Shown here piece by piece: positions 1 through 6,787 of a stretch of DNA of 64,000 bases. Where the stretch lies: positions 186,001 to 250,000 of the forward strand of contig NZ_ABJL02000008.1 of the NCBI RefSeq assembly GCF_000172175.1, read 5' to 3'. The first letter of the stretch is position 1, and each line of letters starts with the position of its first letter. The DNA is from Bacteroides intestinalis DSM 17393. GTDB taxonomy: Bacteria; Bacteroidota; Bacteroidia; Bacteroidales; Bacteroidaceae. The position numbers and the translations under genes were made by a program. Below the pieces are notes generated by a model. The model was not told the DNA's origin. It did not search any database and saw only the letters and a program-made list of their open reading frames with translations.

Positions 1-39
1 TTTTCATGCAAGCATGAAAGTTCTGCGTTCGCTTTGCAT

Positions 40-47
40 TATCTTTG
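40..47 (+). promoter_or_regulatory. -7 promoter element TATCTTTG
   Basis: TATCTTTG matches the Bacteroidetes -7 consensus TAnnTTTG. A transcript starting a few bases downstream would begin near 52-56. This argues against the TTG codon at 34 as start of the following gene and favours the ATGs at 55 or 64. No convincing -33 TTG is visible in the short upstream stretch. Confidence 0.5.
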
Positions 48-63
48 CAAAAACATGCATGAT

Positions 64-591
64 ATGGAGAAAATCGACGAATACAAAAACACCCTTGCAA
101 TGCCTCTTTGCAAACTATCAATAGATAAGTTGGTGCAGGAAATATGCCTGCATCCGGAATACCTTAAAGATATATACCAATTGATTTCCGATGATAAAAT
201 CGTCGTTTCATGGCGGGCTATATGGGCATGTGAGAAAGTAAGTGAGAAGCATCCCGGCTGGTTTGTTCCATTGCTGGATGATATTATTCAGCGATTATTG
301 GTCTGCCAACATGATGGTTCCAAACGGTTGTTGCTGTCTATATTATATAATGTACCTGCATCTGATCCTGTCTCTGTCGATTTGCTAAATTATTGTCTGG
401 ATCACATGTTGGCTCCACAAGAAAGTATCGGTGTGCAGGCATTATCTATCAGAATGGCTTACCAGCTTTGCAAGTCTGAGCCGGAACTTTTGAAAGAACT
501 GCAACTCATATTAGAGAATGCAGATACCGAATATTACTCCACAGGCGTTAAGACTACCATACGGAATATCCTGAAAAAGATAAATAAATAA
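64..591 (+). CDS. hypothetical all-helical (HEAT-like) protein
   Basis: A 175-residue cytoplasmic protein with no signal peptide or membrane segment. It consists of successive amphipathic helix pairs (SWRAIWACEKVSEKHP, PLLDDIIQRLLV, QALSIRMAYQLCK) like those of HEAT/ARM alpha-solenoids such as PBS-lyase or DNA-alkylation-repair repeats. No catalytic motif is visible. The frame is open from a TTG at 34, but a -7 element at 40-47 makes the ATG at 64 (or 55) the better start. It stands alone, followed by a long non-coding stretch. The HEAT assignment rests on pattern only; function is unknown. Confidence 0.6.
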   Translation: MEKIDEYKNTLAMPLCKLSIDKLVQEICLHPEYLKDIYQLISDDKIVVSWRAIWACEKVSEKHPGWFVPLLDDIIQRLLVCQHDGSKRLLLSILYNVPASDPVSVDLLNYCLDHMLAPQESIGVQALSIRMAYQLCKSEPELLKELQLILENADTEYYSTGVKTTIRNILKKINK

Positions 592-659
592 TTGAGGTTT
601 CGCAAGTTATGATATTTAGGAGTTAAAATCAGCTATAAAACAAATTAAATCCAATAACT

Positions 660-743
660 ATAACAAGCAATGTCATGATGCAAAACTAGCAATCTTGTAA
701 TGCGGAATATTGCTTAGTTTTGCATCATGACATTGCTTGTTAT
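660..743. repeat. long near-perfect inverted repeat (hairpin)
   Basis: Arms at 660-693 and 709-743 are complementary over about 34 bases with a single extra T in the right arm; the loop is 15 nt. It is far longer than a normal terminator stem and has no U-tract. It may be a MITE-like palindrome or the fused ends of a lost insertion sequence. Confidence 0.7.
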
Positions 744-836
744 GTTCCGTTTAAGGCTTCTGGGTGGGTTACCGTATTATTTTTCGCAGACTATTCTTGA
801 AAAAGTATAACAATATTAAGACCAATAAAAGCCTTA

Positions 837-1188
837 TTAGGGGTCAAAATAGGTTCAGGGTCACTTATAACCCCATTTATAGGCCATTTTTATTTATATC
901 AGCCAATATAATGCTAATATACAGACAGTTGACTTTTTTAGACTTTTGCAAAAAACGTATTTCAGTAGATTTGGAATATTGCAATCTGAACAAACCTTAA
1001 ATAGATAAATATTTAATACAAAAAGTAAAACAATAAAGCGGAAGTGATAAAGAGTGAATAATAAAATCTTTATTCCTTAGTAGTTTAGCACTATTATAGT
1101 ATGTTTTATTTACATCCATTTTAAATATCTTATTCATTTAAGCAGGAATTGGGGGTATAAGTGACCCTGAACCTATTTTGACCCCTAA
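837..1188. mobile_element. MITE-like element with ~38-bp terminal inverted repeats
   Basis: The left end (837-874, starting TTAGGGGTCAAAATAGG) is repeated in inverted orientation at 1151-1188 with about two differences. The 276 bp between the repeats has no transposase and no credible ORF. Long matched ends around a short non-coding core are what a non-autonomous transposable element or an internally deleted IS looks like. No clear target-site duplication is visible, and I cannot assign an IS family from the ends. Confidence 0.6.
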
Positions 1189-1435
1189 ACAGTACACTTT
1201 TTGTTTTTTTTTTGAGGCATAAAAGATTGATATACAATCATTAATCGTCAGAGAATCATTTTGTCCATGAGTTCACTTCATACACGCTGTTTTAGAAGAA
1301 AGTAAGAACCGTCTTTCTGATTGTCAAAAGAAAAAGCGCAACATGCGTTCGCGGATAATTTATCACTTCAGCAAAAGTTAAGAAGTTAAGTTTCGTAAGT
1401 ACTGTTTTCCACTCCAAATTTACAGGTAGTGTACC

Positions 1436-1957
1436 CTAAATTATTTTTCTGTAATCCCCATCACTTTTCTTCTTAAACCCATTGCTTAGCAGCACCTTTA
1501 TTGAAGCCACATTTTCTTCGGAAGGGTCCGCCGCTATTTCACGTCCTCCCAATTCAATGATCTTTTCTTCCAACTTCCTGATAATCATTTTACCAATACC
1601 TCTATTCAGATACTCTTCTTCGCCAATCAAATATCCGATCTCGTACGTATGATTCTTTTCAGATATGTCTCCATACAAACTCTCAAAGTCGTGCCCTTCT
1701 TCCTCCAAGTCTTTCAAGAAAAAGCAATCAGCATAAAGACAATATCCGATCTTCTTATCCTTATAGTAAACAATAAAATGTTTCATAAAGTCATATTTAC
1801 CATCTCTATTATTGACTTCGTCCAACCAAGCCTCCTTCTGTTCTTCCCCATCCGGACATAGCCATTTGTAAATATAATCTTTTCTCAACCATCTATCAAA
1901 CCACAATATATCTTCGCCAAGCAGAGGCTTTAATACTATTTCGTCTGTATCAATCAT
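1436..1957 (-). CDS. GNAT family N-acetyltransferase (AAC(6')-like)
   Basis: 173 residues, normal for a single-domain GNAT enzyme that transfers acetyl from acetyl-CoA to an amine. Motif A is clear: EIGYLIGEEEYLNRGIGK, with the CoA pyrophosphate-binding NRGIGK near residues 118-123. Motif B follows with the ENVASIKVLLSNGFKK stretch typical of RimJ/AAC(6') relatives. The acidic N-terminal half (LLGEDILWFDRWL) resembles aminoglycoside 6'-acetyltransferases, but the substrate cannot be told from sequence and resistance should not be assumed. The start ATG at 1957 is near the end of the neighbouring broken WG-repeat gene. Confidence 0.8.
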   Translation of the reverse strand: MIDTDEIVLKPLLGEDILWFDRWLRKDYIYKWLCPDGEEQKEAWLDEVNNRDGKYDFMKHFIVYYKDKKIGYCLYADCFFLKDLEEEGHDFESLYGDISEKNHTYEIGYLIGEEEYLNRGIGKMIIRKLEEKIIELGGREIAADPSEENVASIKVLLSNGFKKKSDGDYRKII

Positions 1958-1981
1958 AAATTCATGTATGTCATTTCATGT

Positions 1982-2286
1982 TTATTCAACCCAATTTCCT
2001 TTCACATCAATAAAGAACGTTTCACCGTTCAGCTTCACCTTTGCTTTGCCATCTTTATTAAAATAGCGGGCGTCATCATATATAAAAGAAATAACTTCTT
2101 TCCCGTTTTATCTACATATCCCCACCAACCATTCTGCCGAACTAATGCCAATCCTACAGAAAAAGCATGGGCATAGTCATAGATAAACGGCACGACTTCT
2201 TCGCCTGTTGCAGTATCTAAAAAGCCCCATCTACCATTGTATTCCGTTGGCACTAATTTTTGTACTTTCATTTTTTGAGTATCCAT
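1982..2286 (-). pseudogene. WG-repeat protein, frameshifted
   Basis: The 5' part encodes two WG repeats (YNGRWGFLDTATGEEVVPFI, then QNGWWGYVDKTGK). Reading then leaves frame near 2105-2112. Restoring one base recovers a third repeat (EVISFIYDDARYFNKDGKAK) ending in NGETFFIDVKGNWVE and a stop at 1982-1984. As read without correction, the protein ends in an unrelated tail. WG-repeat proteins are common in Bacteroides and are usually longer; this may be a remnant of a larger gene. A sequencing error is the alternative explanation. Confidence 0.7.
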
Positions 2287-2455
2287 AATAGTATAATCCG
2301 TTATTGAATTGATAAATAAGAAATAGTTCAAGCCTGCTTTCTGCTGTAAAGATAGGAATTAAATTGAGACTGAGCGCAGAACTCAGTAATAAGGCTGATG
2401 AATAGCAGTTTATCCAAGAAAAGGAAGAAGCTGAAATAGAATAACTTATTAAAAT

Positions 2456-2486
2456 TTGGCACGCCATTGTGAATAAACTATATTTG
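2456..2486 (+). promoter_or_regulatory. promoter of tag (TTG-20 bp-TATATTTG)
   Basis: TTG at 2456-2458 and TATATTTG at 2479-2486 are separated by 20 bp, the usual spacing for the major Bacteroidetes sigma factor. The start codon of the glycosylase gene follows at 2512. Confidence 0.65.
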
Positions 2487-2511
2487 TACATTCATTATAA
2501 GTACTATAATT

Positions 2512-3084
2512 ATGCAAGATTTTGTAAACGGACGCTGTGGTTGGTGCGGAACTGACGAACTGTATGTGAAATACCATGATCAAGAGTGGGGAAATTTAGT
2601 GACCGACGACAAGACACTGTTTGAGTTTCTTGTGCTGGAGAGCGCCCAGGCCGGATTAAGTTGGATAACCATCCTCAAAAAACGTGAGGGATATCGCAAA
2701 GCCTTTTGTGATTTCGATGCCGAACAAGTAGCACAAATGACCGATGAAGATGTCGAGCGGCTGATGCATTTTGATGGTATCGTGAAGAATCGTCTGAAAA
2801 TCAAATCTACCATCACAAATGCAAGGCTATTCCTCGCCATACAAAAGGAGTTCGGCAGTTTCTATGAATATACACTGTCGTTCTTTCCTGATAGAAAACC
2901 GATTATCAATACCTTTCAATCCTTGAGTGAGATTCCGGTATCATCTCCCGAATCTGATGCCATGAGCAAGGATATGAAAAAACGAGGATTCAAGTTCTTC
3001 GGATCTACGATCTGCTACGCCCATTTGCAGGCTGCGGGATTCGTCAACGATCATCTGGCGGACTGTATCTGTCGAAAAGGATAA
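2512..3084 (+). CDS. tag: DNA-3-methyladenine glycosylase I
   Basis: Cytoplasmic base-excision repair enzyme that hydrolyses the N-glycosidic bond of 3-methyladenine in alkylated DNA. The 190 residues cover the whole Tag family. The structural zinc ligands are in place: C9 and H22 at the N-terminus and H181 and C185 at the C-terminus, with the 13- and 4-residue spacings of the E. coli enzyme. Family segments CGWC, YHDQEWG, FEFLVLESAQAGLSW and the late GFKFFGSTICYAHLQAAG are recognisable. The gene is a single unit with its own promoter and a hairpin downstream. Confidence 0.93.
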   Translation: MQDFVNGRCGWCGTDELYVKYHDQEWGNLVTDDKTLFEFLVLESAQAGLSWITILKKREGYRKAFCDFDAEQVAQMTDEDVERLMHFDGIVKNRLKIKSTITNARLFLAIQKEFGSFYEYTLSFFPDRKPIINTFQSLSEIPVSSPESDAMSKDMKKRGFKFFGSTICYAHLQAAGFVNDHLADCICRKG

Positions 3085-3110
3085 ATGACAGTATAACTTC
3101 ATACAAAGTA

Positions 3111-3146
3111 AAAGGCGGTATTTCCTCGCATGGATTTACCGCCTTT
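3111..3146 (+). terminator. hairpin downstream of tag
   Basis: AAAGGCGGTA (3111-3120) pairs with TACCGCCTTT (3137-3146) around a 16-nt loop. The T-run on the + strand is short, so it is a modest intrinsic terminator for tag. It may also serve the convergent lipoprotein gene, which ends at 3203. Confidence 0.6.
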
Positions 3147-3202
3147 CCGTTGAAATATATGAAGTTTAGTTTTTGAGTTCGCTTATAGAACCAAGTATCA
3201 TT

Positions 3203-3868
3203 TTACTTCTTTATTCCCAAAATACTTCTTGCTTTCTCTTCACTGGAGATAAAATCGAGTGCATTGATTATCTCGTCATAATTCTCCCGGTCGGAGATAT
3301 TCGGAGCTATAATTTTCAGAACTTCCAGTTTGTCGTCATCAAACCGATATATCGACATCATCCGCACACACTGTTTGCAACTCAATCCTCTGTTACCGAT
3401 TCCGGCTTCCAATAATTCCAGTTGGTCGTCCTTGAAAGGTTTGCTCTTCACTTTGTTGTAAAGCGACTGGAAATCCCTCTCATTCATCCCTCTTCCACCA
3501 CTAACGTGCGGACGGGAGGAAGCAGTTCCATCACCTACTTCAATAGCAGGATATACAGCAACAGGCGGATGAGGAGCTGTGTTAAAAGAATTCATCCCTA
3601 CAACACGCCCGTTTACGAAATCTATGACAATCGATGTAGTCACAGTAGATAAATTGCCACCGGCAACAAGTTTCACATACTCCCACTGCTCTGTTTCTTG
3701 GTCAAAACGGCGATATTGTGGTTTTCCAAGTATGGAAGAAACTTCTTTTTGGGTCATCCCTTTTTGGACACTCATCATGATGTCTTTACTCGATCCGATA
3801 ATGCTGGCGCAGCTATTTATGCCAATCATAAATGCCAGTAGTGCTAATGTCAGTTTTATTGTTTTCAT
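3203..3868 (-). CDS. lipoprotein with BamE-like N-terminus and DUF4476
   Basis: 221 residues beginning with a lipoprotein signal (LLAFMIGINSCAS, lipobox cysteine about residue 20), so an envelope protein. Residues about 32-90 (VQKGMTQKEVSSILGKP, then an EQWEYVK strand) resemble the SmpA/OmlA (BamE) fold. The C-terminal half (MNERDFQSLYNKVKSKPF through DDDKLEVLKII) has the repeated helical pattern of DUF4476, which includes the SFDDDKL-type core. Function is unknown; the fold combination suggests an envelope-anchored binding protein. A -7 element lies at 3902-3909 on the same strand. Confidence 0.75.
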   Translation of the reverse strand: MKTIKLTLALLAFMIGINSCASIIGSSKDIMMSVQKGMTQKEVSSILGKPQYRRFDQETEQWEYVKLVAGGNLSTVTTSIVIDFVNGRVVGMNSFNTAPHPPVAVYPAIEVGDGTASSRPHVSGGRGMNERDFQSLYNKVKSKPFKDDQLELLEAGIGNRGLSCKQCVRMMSIYRFDDDKLEVLKIIAPNISDRENYDEIINALDFISSEEKARSILGIKK

Positions 3869-3901
3869 TGCATATATTGTTTTTTACTTTTTATGTTGCT
3901 A

Positions 3902-3909
3902 CAAATATA
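3902..3909 (-). promoter_or_regulatory. -7 element for the DUF4476 lipoprotein gene
   Basis: The + strand CAAATATA reads TATATTTG on the minus strand, a full match to TAnnTTTG, about 35 bp upstream of the start codon. Confidence 0.55.
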
Positions 3910-4030
3910 AGTGGAGAAAAACATATAATATTATCTTTTTCCCTATTATTTAGGAGGATTTCCCTATTCATATATAGAGTTATGGATTTCAATAAAAAAG
4001 ATAAAGCTATGGAGGGAAACATCTTTTTCC

Positions 4031-4052
4031 TATCTTTGTCACATAATGTGAC
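4031..4052 (+). promoter_or_regulatory. -7 element overlapped by a 15-bp palindrome
   Basis: TATCTTTG (4031-4038) is followed without a gap by GTCACATAATGTGAC (4038-4052), a palindrome apart from its central base. It would sit on the transcription start of the acetyltransferase gene. This looks like an operator for a dimeric regulator, possibly of the Crp/Fnr class judging from the TGTCAC half-site. Confidence 0.5.
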
Positions 4053-4108
4053 GAGTAATTCACCTCCATAGTAATTGGAATGCTCTAAAAATTAGTAGAT
4101 TGCAATAT

Positions 4109-4705
4109 ATGAAAACAGAATTGGAAAAGTGCTTAGCCGGAGAGCTGTTTAACGGTGGTGACAAAGTATTGGCAGATATGACGCTGAATGCTAAAAGATT
4201 ATTGAAACAGCTAAATGAAACGGATTATGCCGACACGGAACAGAGAAAGCGAATCTTTCATGATTTGTTTGGCAAAATGGGAGAACATGTCCATATTGAT
4301 ATTGATTTCCATTGTGAATACGGGAAGCATATTTTCATCGGTGATCAGGTTATCATCAATATGAACTGTACGTTTGTAGACAATAACATCATTGAGATAG
4401 GCGACAATGTGTTGATAGCGTCCAATGTACAGATATACACCGCCACCCACTCTACCAAATTGCAAGAAAGAGTCGTAGCGGATTGGGAAGCAGGAGAAGG
4501 TATTTGCAAAACCTATGCACTCCCCGTAAGAATAAATGATGGAGCGTGGATTGGTGGTGGTGCGATAATCCTACCAGGAGTGACAATTGGAAAAAACAGT
4601 GTCATAGGTGCCGGCAGTATAGTAACTCGCTCTATTCCTGACAACTGTGTAGCCGTAGGAAATCCTTGCAGGGTGATTAAACAAATTGATAATGAAGTAG
4701 TTTAA
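4109..4705 (+). CDS. maltose/galactoside-type O-acetyltransferase (hexapeptide)
   Basis: Left-handed beta-helix acetyltransferase of the Maa/LacA/NodL group, which moves acetyl from acetyl-CoA onto a sugar hydroxyl. From the ATG at 4109 it is 198 residues, the usual length. The N-terminal maltose-acetyltransferase helix region (EKCLAGELFNGGDKVLADM) is followed by hexapeptide repeats and the family signature around YTATHSTKLQER, with the expected catalytic histidine, and VIGAGSIVTRSIPDNCVAVG. A TTG at 4100 is in frame, but the ATG fits family starts better. It is a single gene with an operator-like palindrome upstream and a terminator downstream. The natural substrate is unknown. Confidence 0.88.
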   Translation: MKTELEKCLAGELFNGGDKVLADMTLNAKRLLKQLNETDYADTEQRKRIFHDLFGKMGEHVHIDIDFHCEYGKHIFIGDQVIINMNCTFVDNNIIEIGDNVLIASNVQIYTATHSTKLQERVVADWEAGEGICKTYALPVRINDGAWIGGGAIILPGVTIGKNSVIGAGSIVTRSIPDNCVAVGNPCRVIKQIDNEVV

Positions 4706-4735
4706 CAGAACTATCACAATGTATCATTGATCTGT

Positions 4736-4778
4736 ATTCCTCAAAGTATTTAAGCTATACTTTGAGGAATATTTTTTT
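4736..4778 (+). terminator. intrinsic terminator of the acetyltransferase gene
   Basis: ATTCCTCAAAGTAT (4736-4749) pairs with ATACTTTGAGGAAT (4757-4770) around a 7-nt loop and is followed by a T-run. The 14-bp perfect stem could work in both directions, since the flavin reductase operon converges on it. Confidence 0.85.
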
Positions 4779-4798
4779 GTGAAGACCTGATTTTAGAA

Positions 4799-5359
4799 TC
4801 ATTTCAATGCCTTACCATCCGAAAAAGCCTTACCCACCTTTTCGCCCACCTTCAGATAATCATTGTTGAACGGATCGAAGATGATAGGAGCTACTTTGGA
4901 AGCATCTACTTTCCCGTTTTCATCAAGTACACGCTCGTCTACACTCACATTTACGATCTCTCCACGCAAGATGCAGGTTTCGGGATTATAATCTTTCAGT
5001 TTGCACTCCATCGCTACGGACAGTTCGTCAATCAACGGAGCGTCCACGAACTCCGAACGGGTGGCATGGAAGCCTGCACGGGCGAATTTATCCGTTACCT
5101 TATTGCCGGAAACGATACCTACATAATCGCATGCAACAACCTGCCCCACTTCCGCCATACTTACTGTAAATGCTTTGCGCTTCAGGATATTCGCAGTGGT
5201 CTTGTGTCCTTCGCTGATGCAAATACTGATCTCTTTCATTTCACTGATACCACCCCAAGCCGCATTCATAGCGTTGGGGAGTCCATTTTCATCATAAGCA
5301 GCGATGATAAACACCGGCTGCGGATAGGAAAAGGGTTTTGCTCCGTAATTCTTTCTCAT
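4799..5359 (-). CDS. flavin reductase / flavoredoxin family protein
   Basis: 186-residue FMN-binding split-barrel protein of the flavin reductase-like (flavoredoxin) family, which binds FMN and transfers electrons from NAD(P)H or partner proteins. The typical start is seen (KPFSYPQPVFIIAAYDENGLPNAMNAAWGG), with the flavin-contacting GLPNAMNAAWGG loop and the later SGNKVTDKFARAGF segment. The gene follows the secreted flavodoxin gene with only 6 bp between, so the two are almost certainly cotranscribed and may be redox partners. A second paralogue lies at 58189-58755. Confidence 0.85.
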   Translation of the reverse strand: MRKNYGAKPFSYPQPVFIIAAYDENGLPNAMNAAWGGISEMKEISICISEGHKTTANILKRKAFTVSMAEVGQVVACDYVGIVSGNKVTDKFARAGFHATRSEFVDAPLIDELSVAMECKLKDYNPETCILRGEIVNVSVDERVLDENGKVDASKVAPIIFDPFNNDYLKVGEKVGKAFSDGKALK

Positions 5360-5365
5360 ACTAAT

Positions 5366-5902
5366 TTATTTTTGAGTCCATTGTTTAATGTCTTCTTTGG
5401 TTGCACCGTTCAGCAGTTTGCCTTTCTGCCACTTCAAATTGGAATAAGTTTTCTGCAATTCCTTTTCGGAATTGGAGATACTGCTTCCGCCCGACGTGGC
5501 AAACAGAATCACTGTCTTACCTGAAAAATCACCACTTTCTATAAAAGTATTAATGATTCTCGGAGCTAAATTCCACCAGATGGGAAAACCAATATAAATA
5601 GTATCATAGTCCGCCAGGTTTTCCGCTTTGGAGCTTAAGGCAGGACGTGATTTAGCATCCGCCATCTCCACACTGCTGCGTGAGGACTTGTCGTGCCAAT
5701 CCAGATCAGCAGAGGTGTACTTCTTCGCAGGCTGTATTTCGTAGAGAGTACCACTTGTGACTTCAGCAACGACCTTGGCTGCTTTTTCTGTTGTTCCCGT
5801 TGCCGAGAAATAGGCAACCAATGTCTTAGAACTTTGTTTCTGTGCGATTGCGGTCAAACATAACGCCATAATCGCTACCATAAAGAATGTAAGTCTTTTC
5901 AT
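5366..5902 (-). CDS. exported flavodoxin-like protein
   Basis: 178 residues: an N-terminal signal peptide (FFMVAIMALCLTAIAQK) and then a flavodoxin fold. The FMN phosphate loop is SATGTTEKAAK (about residues 33-43), and YIGFPIWWNLAPR and FATSGGSSISNS match the flavodoxin_4 isoalloxazine-binding loops. Exported or lipid-anchored flavodoxins of this type are frequent in Bacteroides; a periplasmic electron carrier is the likely role. It is the first gene of a two-gene operon with the flavin reductase. Three direct repeats and a -7 element lie upstream. Confidence 0.85.
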   Translation of the reverse strand: MKRLTFFMVAIMALCLTAIAQKQSSKTLVAYFSATGTTEKAAKVVAEVTSGTLYEIQPAKKYTSADLDWHDKSSRSSVEMADAKSRPALSSKAENLADYDTIYIGFPIWWNLAPRIINTFIESGDFSGKTVILFATSGGSSISNSEKELQKTYSNLKWQKGKLLNGATKEDIKQWTQK

Positions 5903-5980
5903 ATGATATATTATTTAGTTCAAACATAGATTACTTTTCCGTAGCAAACGCTTCGATTCGGGAAGCATATTGCAATGATA

Positions 5981-6047
5981 CAAAATTACGGAGTATTATC
6001 CAGTATGCAGGTATATAAATTACGGAATATATAACCAATATTACGGA
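5981..6047 (-). promoter_or_regulatory. promoter and three ATTACGGA repeats upstream of flavodoxin
   Basis: CAAAATTA at 5981-5988 reads TAATTTTG on the minus strand (-7 element). The octamer ATTACGGA occurs at 5985-5992, 6019-6026 and 6040-6047 in the same orientation, 34 and 21 bp apart. The first copy overlaps the -7 element and the others lie upstream, consistent with an activator such as an AraC-type protein binding one face of the helix. Confidence 0.5.
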
Positions 6048-6083
6048 TGTATCTCCTTTTGACATACTTTATACCCCCTATTA

Positions 6084-6114
6084 TTGGATTGTAACTATTT
6101 TGTAGTTACATTTG
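6084..6114 (+). promoter_or_regulatory. hicAB promoter with operator palindrome
   Basis: TTG at 6084-6086 and TACATTTG at 6107-6114 are spaced by 20 bp. Between and over them lies the inverted repeat GTAACTA (6091-6097) / TAGTTAC (6103-6109). It overlaps the -7 element and is well placed for autorepression by the HicB antitoxin or the HicAB complex. Confidence 0.65.
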
Positions 6115-6130
6115 CTAAACTTATAAATGA

Positions 6131-6388
6131 ATGGGAACAAAAGAAAAACTTATCGAACGTTTCAAGTCGTTACCAGCAAATTTTACATTTGAAGAAATGG
6201 AACGCTTGTTGTCGATATTTGGTTATGAAAAATCGAATAAAGGTAAAACTTCCGGTTTGAGAGTTATCTTTAAGAATGGAGACAAACGCCCTATAATGAT
6301 TCACAAACCTCATCCCGGCAACCTTATCAAAGGGTATGCAATGAAACAAGTATTAAATGATTTGATGGATGCAGGTTTTATAAAATGA
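6131..6388 (+). CDS. hicA: HicA-type mRNA interferase toxin
   Basis: 85 residues with the HicA double-stranded-RNA-binding-like fold: EKLIERFKSLPANFTFEEME, then the central KTSGLRVIFKNGDKRPIMIHK and PHPGNLIKGYAMKQVLNDL. This is the Bacteroidetes HicA variant with an HKPHPGN segment. The classical GSH catalytic motif is replaced by SGL, so which histidine acts is uncertain. HicA toxins cleave mRNA and are neutralised by HicB. The partner gene follows 16 bp downstream, in the usual toxin-first order. Confidence 0.85.
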   Translation: MGTKEKLIERFKSLPANFTFEEMERLLSIFGYEKSNKGKTSGLRVIFKNGDKRPIMIHKPHPGNLIKGYAMKQVLNDLMDAGFIK

Positions 6389-6404
6389 AGAAAGGAGTAT
6401 TATT

Positions 6405-6743
6405 ATGAATACATTAAGGTACAAAGGTTTCATTGGGTCTGTCAACTTCAGTGAAGAAGACAGCGTTTTTTTCGGTAAAATAGAAGGAATAAATGGAATG
6501 GTTAATTTCGAAGGACAGAGTGTTCAAGAACTGACAGAAGCATTTCATGGAGCAGTCGATGATTATCTGGCTTATTGTGAAGAAGAAGGGGTACAACCGC
6601 ACAAAAGCTATTCAGGATCATTAAATGTTCGTCTGACTCCTGAGATACATAGCCATATCGCAATGCTGGCACAGCGTGCAGGTATCTCTATCAATGCTTT
6701 CATCAAACAAGCACTGGAGAAGCAAATTACAGCTATGTTATAG
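6405..6743 (+). CDS. hicB: HicB-type antitoxin
   Basis: 112 residues in two parts. The N-terminal HicB RNase-H-like domain (RYKGFIGSVNFSEEDSVFFG, then GQSVQELTEAFHGAVDDYL) should bind and inhibit HicA. The C-terminal ribbon-helix-helix segment (SGSLNVRLTPEIHSHIAMLA, ISINAFIKQALEKQI) should bind the operator at 6091-6109. This domain pair is the standard HicB architecture. The gene ends 32 bp before the -7 element of a truncated sigma factor gene, suggesting the module was inserted or rearranged there. Confidence 0.9.
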   Translation: MNTLRYKGFIGSVNFSEEDSVFFGKIEGINGMVNFEGQSVQELTEAFHGAVDDYLAYCEEEGVQPHKSYSGSLNVRLTPEIHSHIAMLAQRAGISINAFIKQALEKQITAML

Positions 6744-6770
6744 AATAGAAATTCATTCTATTATAATCAC

Positions 6771-6778
6771 TATATTTG
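6771..6778 (+). promoter_or_regulatory. -7 element TATATTTG before truncated sigma gene
   Basis: TATATTTG is a full consensus match directly before the remaining sigma-factor reading frame. It would start transcription around 6784-6788, leaving almost no leader before the ATG at 6788. A short inverted repeat (ATAGAAT 6740-6746, ATTCTAT 6755-6761) lies just upstream. Confidence 0.45.
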
Positions 6779-6787
6779 TCATTGCGC

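Larger units (their letters stand above)
592..1435. other. non-coding stretch with hairpin and MITE-like element
   Basis: No convincing gene lies between the HEAT-like gene and the GNAT gene. The interval holds a long inverted repeat (660-743) and a 352-bp element with about 38-bp terminal inverted repeats (837-1188). The rest (1189-1435) is AT-rich and I see nothing recognisable there. A 78-codon frame at 764-1000 crosses the left terminal repeat, lacks protein-like composition, and is not called. Confidence 0.6.

Noticed and set aside
764..1000. 78-codon open frame
   Set aside because: It crosses the left terminal repeat of the MITE-like element and has poor protein-like composition and no promoter.
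2231..2491. 86-codon minus-strand frame
   Set aside because: Overlaps the WG-repeat gene and the tag promoter region; no family resemblance.
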